A DNA stretch of 64,000 nt from Bacteroidota bacterium (GCA_900299295.1 OMJH01000060.1:1-64000), one strand, 5' to 3'; counted from the first letter of the stretch, positions 18,266 through 27,236 are shown. The notes: a model not told the origin generated them from the letters alone. Translations and numbers: made by a program.

Positions 18266-19864
18266 ATGAGAAGTACATTTCTACTTTTTTCTTTTCTAGT
18301 TCTTGCAGTTATTGTTGTTTCATCATTTTTTTGGACACCTGCTTTGTGGTTTTTAACGGTCACCTTGCCTTTCATACTTGTTGGGGTTTACGACATAACT
18401 CAAAAACAGCATACATTAATGCGGAATTTTCCGTTGATGGGACGAATGCGTTGGACTGCTGAATGGCTTCGCCCAAAAATTTACCAGTACTTTATTGAAT
18501 CTGACATAAGTGGTGCGCCGTACAACCGACTGAGTCGAAGCGTTGTTTACCAGCGGGCAAAAAAAGTAAATGATACAACCCCGTTCGGAACGCAACTCAA
18601 TGTTTACGAAACGGGTTATGAATGGTTGAACCACAGCATTTCCCCTCTGCCAATGCATACTATGGATCATCACCCGCGTGTAACAATCGGCGGCCCGGAC
18701 TGCAAGCAGCCTTATAGCGCAAGTGTTTTAAATGTATCTGCAATGAGTTACGGAGCCTTAAGTCAAAACGCAATCATGGCGCTTAACGCGGGTGCTAAAC
18801 TTGGCGGCTTCGCGCACAACACGGGAGAAGGGGGATTAAGTCCTTATCATCTTCAACAAGGCGGAGATTTAATCTGGCAAATTGGTACAGGATACTTCGG
18901 TTGCCGGAATCCAGACGGGACTTTCAATTATGATTCATTTGCTGAGCGCGCTGCTTTGCCGAATGTAAAAATGATAGAGATTAAATTGTCGCAGGGCGCT
19001 AAGCCCGGTCATGGTGGTATTCTTCCGGCTAAAAAAGTTACTGAAGAAATTGCAAAAATAAGACTCGTCGAAAAGGGAAAGGATGTGTTGAGTCCGCCTT
19101 ATCACACTGCGTTTTCAACTCCGATTGAGATGATGCAGTTTATTGCAAAGCTCCGCGAACTTAGTGGAGGAAAACCTATCGGATTTAAGTTATGTGTCGG
19201 TAGGAAATTTCAATTCATTGCTATTTGCAAAGCGATGATAAAAACCGGAATTATGCCTGATTTCATTACGGTAGATGGAGGTGAAGGAGGTACAGGCGCG
19301 GCACCACTCGAATTTAGTAATAGCGTTGGAATGCCATTACGAGACGGTTTAACTTTTGTATACGACTGTCTGAATGGATTCGGGCTAAAGCGACATATAA
19401 AAATTATTGCCAGCGGAAAAGTGCATACCGGATTTGATCTCGTTAAAAATTTTTCTCTTGGCGCTGATCTTTGTAATGCGGCGCGTGCCATGATGCTGGC
19501 CCTTGGTTGCATTCAGGCGCTCGAATGTAACTCAAACACATGTCCAACCGGGGTTGCTACGCAGGATAAAAAATTGATGAGCGGACTGGATGTGAATGAT
19601 AAAAAAGTACGTGTTGCTAATTTTCATCATGAAACAGTAAAATCTGCAGTAGAATTAATGGCTGCGGCCGGTGTGAAGCACCCGGATTTATTACATCGTT
19701 CCTTCATATACCGAAGAATATCACCCGGGAGCATTCAAACCTATTCTGAGACGTATCCTTATTTGATGAAGGGTGACTTGTTGGAAGCTCCTTTTCCTAC
19801 AGGTTGGGAATTTGATATGATGAATTCAAGTGCAGAAACTTTCAATCATGCTACCGGATTTTAA
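18266..19864 (+). CDS. FMN-binding glutamate synthase family protein
   Basis: Membrane-linked relative of the GltB synthase domain, 532 residues. Two hydrophobic helices occupy residues 4-45, then a region of about 100 residues leads to the FMN-binding TIM barrel (MSYGALSQNAI, VDGGEGGTGAAPLEF, ASGKVHTGFD). The [3Fe-4S] motif Cys-x5-Cys-x4-Cys is present near residue 413 (GCIQALECNSNTCPTG). The glutaminase domain of true glutamate synthase is absent, so it probably does not make glutamate from glutamine alone; the real substrate is unknown. It is monocistronic, starting at ATG 18266. Confidence 0.9.
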   Translation: MRSTFLLFSFLVLAVIVVSSFFWTPALWFLTVTLPFILVGVYDITQKQHTLMRNFPLMGRMRWTAEWLRPKIYQYFIESDISGAPYNRLSRSVVYQRAKKVNDTTPFGTQLNVYETGYEWLNHSISPLPMHTMDHHPRVTIGGPDCKQPYSASVLNVSAMSYGALSQNAIMALNAGAKLGGFAHNTGEGGLSPYHLQQGGDLIWQIGTGYFGCRNPDGTFNYDSFAERAALPNVKMIEIKLSQGAKPGHGGILPAKKVTEEIAKIRLVEKGKDVLSPPYHTAFSTPIEMMQFIAKLRELSGGKPIGFKLCVGRKFQFIAICKAMIKTGIMPDFITVDGGEGGTGAAPLEFSNSVGMPLRDGLTFVYDCLNGFGLKRHIKIIASGKVHTGFDLVKNFSLGADLCNAARAMMLALGCIQALECNSNTCPTGVATQDKKLMSGLDVNDKKVRVANFHHETVKSAVELMAAAGVKHPDLLHRSFIYRRISPGSIQTYSETYPYLMKGDLLEAPFPTGWEFDMMNSSAETFNHATGF

Positions 19865-19915
19865 GCTCAGTTATTTAATTTTTCATAAGTTCAAAAATCA
19901 TTCTAGGATCAATAC

Positions 19916-19923
19916 TACCTTTG
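19916..19923 (+). promoter_or_regulatory. -7 promoter element of the BatA-like gene
   Basis: TACCTTTG is a perfect TAnnTTTG match ending seven bases before ATG 19931, which predicts a leader of only a few bases. Confidence 0.55.
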
Positions 19924-19930
19924 TGTGCAG

Positions 19931-21991
19931 ATGAGTTTTTTGTATCCCTTCTTTTTATGGGCTTTGGTTGCGCTGTTGATACCCATTATCATACACCTTT
20001 TCAATTTTCGACGTTACAAAAAAATTTATTTCACCAATGTCAGGTATTTAAAAGAACTTAAGCAGGAAAGTGAATCAAAATCCCGACTTAAACATTATCT
20101 CATACTTTTAAGCAGATTGCTAGCGCTTACGGCCTTGGTATTTGCTTTCGCGCAGCCGGTAATTTCAGGTAAAGCCAACGGTAAAACCAAAGTAGGAAGA
20201 AAAGCAATTAGTATTTTCATTGATAATTCATTCAGCATGGAGGCCGTAGGTAAAACCGGTACCCTGTTGGCTACTGCCAAAGAAAAGGCCCGCGAACTCG
20301 CTAACAATTTTTCTTCATCGGATATGTTTCAGTTGCTGACCAATGATTTTGAAGGGAAGCATCAGCGCTTGTTGAGCCGTGAAGAATTTTTTCAGCAATT
20401 GGAAGAGGTAAAAATATCAGCGGCTTTTCGCTCTGCGGATAATGTTTTTTTGAGGCAGTGTGATCTTTTGCTTAGTGGAGATTTCGCCGATCGAAAAGCA
20501 TTTCAGATCAGTGATTTTCAGAAAAATTTTACGGACATGAGCCGAGAAATAGTGGTTGATTCCAGTGTTTCCTTAACCTTGGTTCCGCTCTACATGAATG
20601 AGGTAAAAGGGGATAATGTTTATATTGATACCTGCTGGTTCGAACAACCTGTTCAACAGGAAGGGACAACTCAACTCCTCCATGTTCGTTTGGTAAACTC
20701 CGGAAATAAAAACATCGAAAATGCATCTGCGAGACTGTATCTTCAAAATAAATTGATTGCCCCGGTTTCCTTTAGTGCGGATGCAGAATCAAATCAGGAA
20801 ATAGTATTTACTTTCAACACTAAGGAAAAAGGCATACACAATGGAAGAATTGAAATTGATGATTATCCGGTAAATTTTGATGATAAATTGTTTTTCACTT
20901 TCGATGTACGCAAATCTTTTAATGTATTACTCGTTACCGGGGCAGAACAAAAATCAAATGCAGCACTTCGCTCACTATTTTCATCGGATTCGGTTTTTAA
21001 TCTTGTTGAAATGAGTGAGAATGCCATTGATTTTATTGCGTTTGCACAACAAGATTTTATTGTATTAAGCGGAATTAAAAAAATATCAAGTGGCGCCGCG
21101 CTGGAACTTAAAAAATTCTGCGCTTCAGGCGGAAGTCTTCTTCTTTTTCCGTCAACAGACATTGACATAGCTTCGATAAATGATTTTATTGTTTCTTGTA
21201 ATACAAATCTTTTCGGTGTAGTAGATACGAGTAATGTAATTTGCGATAAAATTGAATTCCGACAAGGATTATTAAACGGGGTGTTCGAAAAAGAACAGTT
21301 GAATATGGATTTACCTTATACCTTTAATCATTTTCGCATGACACGAAACCCTTCTGTTTCGGAAGAAAATATTTTTCGATTAATGAATGGTCAGCCGTTT
21401 CTATCGATGTATACAGTTGGCAAGGGAAAGTTATATTTATCGAACACATCACTCGATGAACGGTGGACAAATTTTATTCATCATGCGTTGTTTGTTCCAA
21501 CGCTATACAAAATGACCTTTAACAGTCAGTTACCTGCTCCAATTTATTTTACTACGGCGGAAAATTCAGTCGTACAGTTGAGAACTCGTCCCGCAAATAA
21601 TGACATGAATTTTTCCGTTGAAGCTGCAGACAGTTCCTTGAAATTTATCCCAGAGACCCGGAATCTGGATAATGCCACTTTACTTTTCATGCATGGCATG
21701 GCAACAGCTGCCGGAAATTATTCGCTTAGTTTTGCAGATGAATTAATTGCCGGACTTGCTTTTAATTACCCCCGCCAGGAATCCGAATTAAATTATTACT
21801 CGGCAATGCATTTGAAAAATGAAGTGGTTGAAAAAAAGTTGAAAGGTTCAAAAATACTATTATCATCAGAAAAAGGCGTTAAAGAAGCTTTGGCGGATAT
21901 CGAAGGTGGAACAAAGTTGTGGAAACTTTTTATAATTTTGACGCTGTTCTTCTTTGCTCTAGAAATTGCATTCATTCGCCTACTGAAATGA
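19931..21991 (+). CDS. BatA-domain membrane protein with VWA-like region
   Basis: Inner-membrane protein of 686 residues. The N-terminal BatA domain has two helices (FLYPFFLWALVALLIPIIIHLF and the LLSRLLALTALVFAFAQPV helix). A von Willebrand A-like segment follows with a DxSxS-like metal site (FIDNSFSM, near residue 96), then Ig-like and glutamine-amidotransferase-like beta/alpha regions, and a last helix at the C-terminus (LFIILTLFFFALEIAFI). This architecture is common in Bacteroidota next to aerotolerance-type genes, but bat partners are absent here. The start is ATG 19931, not the GTG six bases earlier. Its last four bases overlap the dihydroorotase-like gene. Confidence 0.85.
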   Translation: MSFLYPFFLWALVALLIPIIIHLFNFRRYKKIYFTNVRYLKELKQESESKSRLKHYLILLSRLLALTALVFAFAQPVISGKANGKTKVGRKAISIFIDNSFSMEAVGKTGTLLATAKEKARELANNFSSSDMFQLLTNDFEGKHQRLLSREEFFQQLEEVKISAAFRSADNVFLRQCDLLLSGDFADRKAFQISDFQKNFTDMSREIVVDSSVSLTLVPLYMNEVKGDNVYIDTCWFEQPVQQEGTTQLLHVRLVNSGNKNIENASARLYLQNKLIAPVSFSADAESNQEIVFTFNTKEKGIHNGRIEIDDYPVNFDDKLFFTFDVRKSFNVLLVTGAEQKSNAALRSLFSSDSVFNLVEMSENAIDFIAFAQQDFIVLSGIKKISSGAALELKKFCASGGSLLLFPSTDIDIASINDFIVSCNTNLFGVVDTSNVICDKIEFRQGLLNGVFEKEQLNMDLPYTFNHFRMTRNPSVSEENIFRLMNGQPFLSMYTVGKGKLYLSNTSLDERWTNFIHHALFVPTLYKMTFNSQLPAPIYFTTAENSVVQLRTRPANNDMNFSVEAADSSLKFIPETRNLDNATLLFMHGMATAAGNYSLSFADELIAGLAFNYPRQESELNYYSAMHLKNEVVEKKLKGSKILLSSEKGVKEALADIEGGTKLWKLFIILTLFFFALEIAFIRLLK

Positions 21992-23256
21992 AATATCTTA
22001 TACGTTCAGCCCGAATAACTGATCCGCGATCTGCTCTGAATGGCAAGAAGATGGATATTTTTATTGAAGGAGGGGAAATTAAACAGATACGAAACCATAT
22101 TCAAACGACTGAAAAAGTAAAAGTCATTCAATCGGAGAACCTGTTTGTTTCGCCGGGGTGGTTAGATATGCAAGCGAATTTCTGTGATCCGGGCAATGAG
22201 CACAAAGAAGATGTTTCTTCCGGGTTAAAGGCTGCTGCTGCCGGAGGTTTTACAGGGGTTTGTTTAAGTCCTGCAACTCAGCCCCCTGTTTCTTCCAAAA
22301 GCCAAATTGAGTATTTGCTAAGTAAAGCGCGTGGAAATGCTGTTGAGGTTTATCCCATGGGTACCGCAACGCATCAACTGGCCGGAGATGATTTGTCTGA
22401 AATGTATGACATGAAACTGGCGGGCGCAGTTGCATTTACTGACGATAAAAAACCGCTTAAAGATGCAGGACTGTTAATGCGATGCCTTCAATACAGTTCC
22501 AACATCGATTCTTTACTTATCACACATTGTGATGAACGAAGTATATCAAAGGGTGGGCTAATGAATGAAGGGGTACAGAGCACGGCTATGGGTCTAAAAG
22601 GAATTCCTGCCATTGCCGAAGAGTTAATGCTCGAGCGAAATTTGGCAATGTTAAAATATGTTGGAGGGCGAATGCATATTCCATTTGTTACTACCAAGAG
22701 AAGTGTTGATTTAATTAAAAATGCTAAGGCGCAAGGGCTTGCAGTTACGGCAGGAGTAGCGGCAATTAATTTATTAATGGTTGATACCGCCCTGGAAGGT
22801 TTTGACAGTAATTTAAAATTAAATCCACCTTTACGTTCAATAGAAGATGTGGAGGCATTGCGAAGGGCCGTAAATACGGGAGTTATTGATGTGGTGGTTT
22901 CTGATCATACTCCGGAGGATGTTGAAAATAAAGAAATTGAATTTGATTACGCCGCCTTTGGAGCTATCGGATTGGAAACAGCTTACGCCTGTGTACAAAC
23001 AGCAATAAAAAAAATTGAGCCCGAACAGTTAGCAAACTGTTTATCCATACGTCCCCGTATAATTTTAGGATTACCTCCGTGCGAAATTAAAGAAGGGACA
23101 AATGCTAACCTTACTTTGTTTGACCCAACTATGGAATGGACTTTTGAAAGGCATCACATTCATTCCAAGTCGCGCAACACCGCATTAATCGGACATTTAT
23201 TGCACGGGAAGGTATTAGGAATTATTAATAAAAATCAGTTCGTTTCTGTACTCTGA
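21988..23256 (+). CDS. Dihydroorotase-like amidohydrolase lacking the HxH metal motif
   Basis: Member of the PyrC-type cyclic amidohydrolases (422 residues) that close or open the dihydroorotate ring in pyrimidine synthesis. The canonical metal-binding DxHxHxR motif reads Asp60-Met-Gln62-Ala-Asn64-Phe, so both histidines are gone. Later elements remain: ITHCDE, a HIPFVTTK segment and the VSDHTPED Asp near residue 304. The same loss occurs in the non-catalytic PyrC' class and in other Bacteroidota homologues. It may still be the organism's functional enzyme by other ligands, or a scaffold for aspartate transcarbamoylase. The ATG overlaps the preceding stop (ATGA), implying coupled translation. 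Confidence 0.82.
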   Translation: MKYLIRSARITDPRSALNGKKMDIFIEGGEIKQIRNHIQTTEKVKVIQSENLFVSPGWLDMQANFCDPGNEHKEDVSSGLKAAAAGGFTGVCLSPATQPPVSSKSQIEYLLSKARGNAVEVYPMGTATHQLAGDDLSEMYDMKLAGAVAFTDDKKPLKDAGLLMRCLQYSSNIDSLLITHCDERSISKGGLMNEGVQSTAMGLKGIPAIAEELMLERNLAMLKYVGGRMHIPFVTTKRSVDLIKNAKAQGLAVTAGVAAINLLMVDTALEGFDSNLKLNPPLRSIEDVEALRRAVNTGVIDVVVSDHTPEDVENKEIEFDYAAFGAIGLETAYACVQTAIKKIEPEQLANCLSIRPRIILGLPPCEIKEGTNANLTLFDPTMEWTFERHHIHSKSRNTALIGHLLHGKVLGIINKNQFVSVL

Positions 23257-23514
23257 TTTAATTCACGGTAAAATTCTCTTAAAAAATTGTTAGGTAAATT
23301 TTTACGAATTGGCATAAGCTGACACATTGTTTACATTTTTTTGATGGTAGAACAATCTGTCTGCCGGGCAATTTAAGTGATGTTTTTAGGGCCATAATCG
23401 GTATTGCTCTCATGCACTATAAATTTTTATCTTTTTGGTTAAAGATCAATGTTTACGTTGATTGTTCACATTTTATAAGACAGTCGCAACGCTTATTCTT
23501 GTTTAAAAAAAATC

Positions 23515-24600
23515 ATGAAAAGGATTGTTCATTCATTGCAAGTATTAATTGGAATACTCTTTCTGGTTGAGTCATGTGAGAAATTTCAGGCAACAGCTGA
23601 TTCAGATCAAATTACATCCCCTTTGGCAAGTATTGGCACCTTAAGTTGTGGAACTCCCCAAGTTCAAAATCTTATAGCTGGTCAAACGATTATTGCGGGC
23701 AGCATTAGTATTTCGAATGACGATAAAAATGTCTATGTTACTTACACCGCTACAGGTGGATGGGAAATTCAAAAAACACAACTGTATCTAGGTAAATGCG
23801 GCTTGATTCCAAAGAATAGTGGAGGAAACCCGGTTCTTGGTCTTTTCCCTAATCAAACCACTCACAGTGCGCATCAAACGGCTTTCACCTATACTGTTTC
23901 ACTTACAGATTTGGATTCATGTTATTGCGTGGCTGCTCACGCAAATCTTGTGAAAGTGGATGGAAGCGGTAACATAATTCAGAGTGAAACGGGTTGGGGC
24001 CAGGGAAATCCATTTGGCGGAAACACTTGGGCCATGATAATAAATTACTGCACAAAAAAATGCATAACCAGTTGTGTAATTAATACAGGTGATTACAGAA
24101 CGCAAACCCAGGGCGGCTGGGGCGCTGAGCCAAACGGAAATAATTCGGGTGCTTATTTACATTCAAATTTTTCTTCAGCATTTCCCGGCGGGTTGGTAAT
24201 TGGATGCTCTTCCGGTTATACGATCACGTTTACATCGGCACAAGCTCTAACTGATTTCCTTCCACAGGGCGGTACTGCGGCTGTATTAACACAATCGTAT
24301 ACTAATCCCACATCTTCTATTAATGTATTGGCTGGTCAGGTTGCAACATTGGCATTGTCTGTTGGATTTGATGCTAACGATCCAAATTTCGGGGCTGCAT
24401 CAACGCTGCTTTCTTCATGTGTTATTGCCTCCGGAACTTTTCAGGGATTTACGGTAGGGCAATTATTGGATGAAGCAAATAAAATTTTGGGCGGATGCTC
24501 ATCAGCATATACTCCCGGTCAGGTAAATGCTGCTGTTGACGCCATCAATAGTAACTTTGACAATGGAACAACTATAGGTTCATTTCTGATTTGTCCTTAA
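23515..24600 (+). CDS. Secreted lipoprotein of unknown function
   Basis: Product of 361 residues with a type II signal peptide and lipobox ending at Cys21 (FLVESCEKF). The mature protein is Gly/Thr/Asn-rich, with several paired cysteines (LGKCGLIP, DSCYCVAAH, KKCITSCV) and two similar Trp-Gly patches (GWGQGNPFGGN and GGWGAEPNGNN). It looks like an extracellular beta-sandwich protein. No named family is recognised. It is monocistronic, with its own terminator 20 bases downstream and a 258-base upstream gap containing a short dyad near 23444-23463. Confidence 0.75.
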   Translation: MKRIVHSLQVLIGILFLVESCEKFQATADSDQITSPLASIGTLSCGTPQVQNLIAGQTIIAGSISISNDDKNVYVTYTATGGWEIQKTQLYLGKCGLIPKNSGGNPVLGLFPNQTTHSAHQTAFTYTVSLTDLDSCYCVAAHANLVKVDGSGNIIQSETGWGQGNPFGGNTWAMIINYCTKKCITSCVINTGDYRTQTQGGWGAEPNGNNSGAYLHSNFSSAFPGGLVIGCSSGYTITFTSAQALTDFLPQGGTAAVLTQSYTNPTSSINVLAGQVATLALSVGFDANDPNFGAASTLLSSCVIASGTFQGFTVGQLLDEANKILGGCSSAYTPGQVNAAVDAINSNFDNGTTIGSFLICP

Positions 24601-24620
24601 AAAAAGTTTTAAAATAATAG

Positions 24621-24652
24621 AAATGGCTATCCGGTTGGGTAGCCATTTTTGT
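24621..24652 (+). terminator. Rho-independent terminator
   Basis: Stem of 12 pairs including one G-T wobble, AAATGGCTATCC against GGGTAGCCATTT with loop GGTT (24621-24648), followed by a T-rich tract. It ends transcription of the secreted lipoprotein gene. Confidence 0.85.
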
Positions 24653-24961
24653 TTTAGCAAATCCTTCGTTTATACAGGTGATGTTATCCCGGTAAATTTT
24701 TTTTGTAAAAAGGAAGTCAATACTTACTACAATCAGTTCAATTTTATTAAAAACTTATTTCATATCGCCGATAGAATTTTATAAGCGGACTTATTTTTCA
24801 CACCCGGGCTGATTGTTACCTCAATGCCGTTACACTATTTGTTTTTTCAAAAGCGTATGTTGGATTTTAATTCGATCAAAATAAATTCATATTTTGGTTC
24901 ATTTGCCATGGTGTTTGCGGTAACTGAAAAAAAATTGATTTTTAAATCCTAAAATGGCGCA
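24653..24961. other. Intergenic stretch, nothing recognised
   Basis: About 300 AT-rich bases between two convergent transcription units. I see no ORF, repeat or known RNA. Only a weak minus-strand A/T hairpin with a T-run at 24927-24948 could help terminate the thioredoxin operon. Confidence 0.6.
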
Positions 24962-25261
24962 TTACATCCTGTTTCCGAGGAGTAATTCGCTGAGTTGAGG
25001 CGCGGGAACAACACCGGATTGCCGCCACACAGATTTTCCGTCTTTAAAAACAATTAATGTAGGGACGCTGCGCACCTGATATGCGTTAGCCGCGGTGGGA
25101 TTTTTATCCACATCTACTTTTAAAATAATTGCGTTTTCGCCAACGGATTTTTTTACTTGTTCAAGTATGGGAGCCATTGATTTGCAGGGGCCGCACCATT
25201 CAGCGTAAAAATCAACCAGCACGGGTTTTCCCGAATTTATTATTTCATGAAATGAAGACAT
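24962..25261 (-). CDS. trxA: Thioredoxin
   Basis: Cytoplasmic thiol-disulfide reductase of 99 residues with the active site Trp22-Cys23-Gly-Pro-Cys26, the family cis-proline in SVPTLIVF and no signal peptide. It is the last gene of a minus-strand operon with rhodanese, DUF2892 and DUF983 genes and a Crp-type regulator, five bases after the DUF983 gene. In that company it could release sulfane sulfur from rhodanese persulfides, besides general disulfide reduction. Another thioredoxin gene may serve NrdA. Confidence 0.95.
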   Translation of the reverse strand: MSSFHEIINSGKPVLVDFYAEWCGPCKSMAPILEQVKKSVGENAIILKVDVDKNPTAANAYQVRSVPTLIVFKDGKSVWRQSGVVPAPQLSELLLGNRM

Positions 25262-25266
25262 ATGTT

Positions 25267-25677
25267 TTAATTTTTTTTGTGTGAAGTTGAAGTGGGGTTT
25301 TGCACTTTCTGAAATTCCGCATTGTAACGCACAAAAAAATTAATCCAGACGAGCCGAGAAACTCGAAATAAAATCGGAAAAAGTAGGAGGATTGATCCGA
25401 TTACCAGTGATAACAAAATGCCGGGCGTGGTATCCATTAAAAAATGATTAACAAAAAACCATACAATCAATATGCCTGATGTTAGCGCATAAGAAACATA
25501 CATTGCGCCGTAGAAAAAACCAGGTTCCATTTCATATTTTAATTGACAGCAGGAACAGGTGTCATGCATTTTAAATGCATTGAATAAATACGGATTGTTG
25601 GTGATGAACATTTTTCCTTTGTGGCAACGAGGGCAACTGTTAGTTGCAACGGATTTTGCAATTTCAGCGATAACCAT
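25267..25677 (-). CDS. DUF983 family zinc-ribbon membrane protein
   Basis: Small protein of 136 residues. The N-terminus holds two Cys pairs resembling a zinc ribbon (SCPRCHKG and DTCSCCQLKYE), followed by the DUF983 signature EPGFFYGAMYVSYAL and two transmembrane helices. The molecular function of DUF983 is unknown. The start ATG 25677 (MVIAEIAKS) is preferred to a longer frame that would overlap the upstream gene; it leaves a seven-base gap to the DUF2892 gene. It is in the middle of the rhodanese-thioredoxin operon, so a link to thiol or metal handling is possible. Confidence 0.85.
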   Translation of the reverse strand: MVIAEIAKSVATNSCPRCHKGKMFITNNPYLFNAFKMHDTCSCCQLKYEMEPGFFYGAMYVSYALTSGILIVWFFVNHFLMDTTPGILLSLVIGSILLLFPILFRVSRLVWINFFVRYNAEFQKVQNPTSTSHKKN

Positions 25678-25684
25678 TAGCGTG

Positions 25685-25921
25685 CTAACTTTGAATTTTT
25701 TGATCGGGCACGCGTGACGGTATGTCGCAACCTGCCGGAGAGCAACATCCCAAACCGGCAAGGCTTTGTACCATAAAAAATAATCCTAGAGGTAAAAATA
25801 CCCATTCGCTCATTACTATAGATTGAATAATAAGCAAAATACTGAACACAAAACGTAAAATGCGCATAAATGACCATGGTGTTCGAATACGCGCAATGAA
25901 ATTCTCAATTTGTTTTTTCAT
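25685..25921 (-). CDS. DUF2892 small membrane protein (YgaP-like membrane part)
   Basis: Protein of 78 residues with two predicted helices (FMRILRFVFSILLIIQSIVM and FLPLGLFFMVQSLAGLGCC) and a short Cys-rich tail (GCCSPAGC). DUF2892 is the membrane domain of YgaP, where it is fused behind a cytoplasmic rhodanese domain. Here the rhodanese is a separate gene that overlaps this one by four bases, so the two probably act as a split YgaP. The likely role is moving or handling persulfide or thiocyanate at the inner membrane; that is inferred from the family. Confidence 0.82.
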   Translation of the reverse strand: MKKQIENFIARIRTPWSFMRILRFVFSILLIIQSIVMSEWVFLPLGLFFMVQSLAGLGCCSPAGCDIPSRVPDQKIQS

Positions 25922-26238
25922 GATTTTTTAAGTGAGTTAGCATTTTGCCAGGCTCCTCCGTTATGTACATTGATATACCCGGCTGAACGTAAAATGCCCT
26001 TTGCCGAAGCGCTTCGTATTCCGGAGGCGCAACATGTGATAATTGGCTGGCTTTTATCTTTAAGTTTTGAAAGGTTGGAAGATAATTGGTCCAACGGGAT
26101 GTTAACCGAGCCTTTGACATGGCCTGAAGAATATTCGGCGCGTGAACGCACATCAAGGATTGTAGCTCCGGCTTTTACTATTTCTGAAAGGTCAACTTTG
26201 GGACCTAATCCAAATAATTGTTTTAAAAATTCAATCAT
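25918..26238 (-). CDS. Rhodanese-like sulfurtransferase
   Basis: Single-domain rhodanese of 106 residues that carries sulfane sulfur as a cysteine persulfide. It has the ILDVRSRAEYSSGHVKGSVNIP signature in its N-terminal half and the active loop Cys70-Ala-Ser-Gly-Ile-Arg, with a second Cys directly before the nucleophile, then the HNGGAW terminal motif. It overlaps the DUF2892 gene by four bases and follows the broken paralogue by four bases. Start ATG 26238. Confidence 0.93.
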   Translation of the reverse strand: MIEFLKQLFGLGPKVDLSEIVKAGATILDVRSRAEYSSGHVKGSVNIPLDQLSSNLSKLKDKSQPIITCCASGIRSASAKGILRSAGYINVHNGGAWQNANSLKKS

Positions 26239-26242
26239 GTTA

Positions 26243-26507
26243 TTATTTTTCTAGTAAAGAATTTACGTTTAGCCATGAGCCGGCATTTTCACATGCAATG
26301 CCCAATGATGAAAGATAACCTTCGGCCCCCGGAGGCGCAACATAGTACTATGTTTTTCATTTGCCTTATTTCATCTAATCTGTGGGGAAGTTCTTGCAGC
26401 GGAATATTAATGCTTCCTGCAACATGCCCGCCCATAAATTCTCCCGGCGTACGGACGTCCACAATTTTTGCGGTTCCGCTTTTAATCCATTCAATGCTTT
26501 TAATCAT
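26243..26507 (-). pseudogene. Rhodanese paralogue broken by a frameshift at the active-site loop
   Basis: The intact first part (from ATG 26507) has the IVDVRTPGEFMGGHVAGSIN signature and the CCASGGR loop, then runs into a stop at 26289 after 72 codons. In the +1 frame from about 26325 the rest of a rhodanese is readable: EGYLSSLGIACENAGSWLNV and a short tail, ending at TAA 26243-26245. That natural end leaves four bases to the next gene, matching operon spacing. Compared with the intact neighbour about four to five residues are also missing after the loop, so a small deletion of a length not divisible by three is likely. A sequencing error at the GGGGG run or a +1 recoding event are alternatives. 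Confidence 0.8.
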
Positions 26508-26589
26508 CGTTTTTATTTTTTACAAAGTAGCGAAGAATTCCAACCATCGTGTGCAACAAATGTTGGATATCCTGTGTTTTTAACAGGAT

Positions 26590-27195
26590 TTAATGCAATA
26601 ATTCAATATTGTTACGGCCAAGTTTTACCAAATTTTTCTGTTCCATTGTTCGAAGCAAGCGACTGATCGCTTCACGATGTGAATGAAGTTCATCCGCGAT
26701 TTCCTGATGGGTGATTTCTAGTATACGGGTGTTGAGCGCAAGTGAACGCACTTCGAGATAGTGCTGAAGTTGTTTATCCATGTTATTGAACGCTATCAAA
26801 TCGATAACCTGAAGCAGTTCGGCAAAACGTTGCGCGTAATTCATTGCAACGAATGATTTCCATTCTTCCAGATTCATCCATTCGCTTGAAAGTTCCACCG
26901 GAATCTGAATCACTTCTGAATCCGTTTCGGCGATGGCTTTGATCATGCTGTTTTGTCCGGCCTGGCAACATGTTAGCGACATCGCACAGGTTTGTCCGCG
27001 AGCAAGATGATACAAAAAAACCTCCCGGCCTTGTTCATCTTCCCTAAGTACACGGATAGAACCTTTAATTACCAGAGGCACATAACGAATTTGCTCTCCA
27101 GGCAAAATCATTACATCTCCCGCTTTTATTGTGCGATATCGACCAAATTTTTTTATCGCTTCATTTAATTTTGTTCCGGCAAAAAAATCATTCAT
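26590..27195 (-). CDS. Crp/Fnr family transcriptional regulator, Cys-rich
   Basis: Regulator of 201 residues with an N-terminal cyclic-nucleotide-type beta-barrel (AGDVMILPGEQIRYVPLVIKG) and a C-terminal winged helix (THQEIADELHSHREAISRLLRTMEQ). It has Cys70, Cys76 and Cys77 in the effector domain (QTCAMSLTCC) but no Fnr-type Cys cluster at the N-terminus. Start ATG 27195 is chosen; a longer frame begins at 27231 before the promoter's expected transcript start. It heads the operon of rhodaneses and thioredoxin, so the cysteines might sense persulfide or oxidants; that is inference. Confidence 0.9.
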   Translation of the reverse strand: MNDFFAGTKLNEAIKKFGRYRTIKAGDVMILPGEQIRYVPLVIKGSIRVLREDEQGREVFLYHLARGQTCAMSLTCCQAGQNSMIKAIAETDSEVIQIPVELSSEWMNLEEWKSFVAMNYAQRFAELLQVIDLIAFNNMDKQLQHYLEVRSLALNTRILEITHQEIADELHSHREAISRLLRTMEQKNLVKLGRNNIELLH

Positions 27196-27228
27196 AAAAA
27201 AACCTGCTGGTGGATGAATATGATTGTG

Positions 27229-27236
27229 CAAAGATA
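27229..27236 (-). promoter_or_regulatory. -7 promoter element of the crp-rhodanese-trxA operon
   Basis: Minus-strand TATCTTTG, a perfect TAnnTTTG match, ending 33 bases before ATG 27195. This is the only strong element before the operon. Confidence 0.6.
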
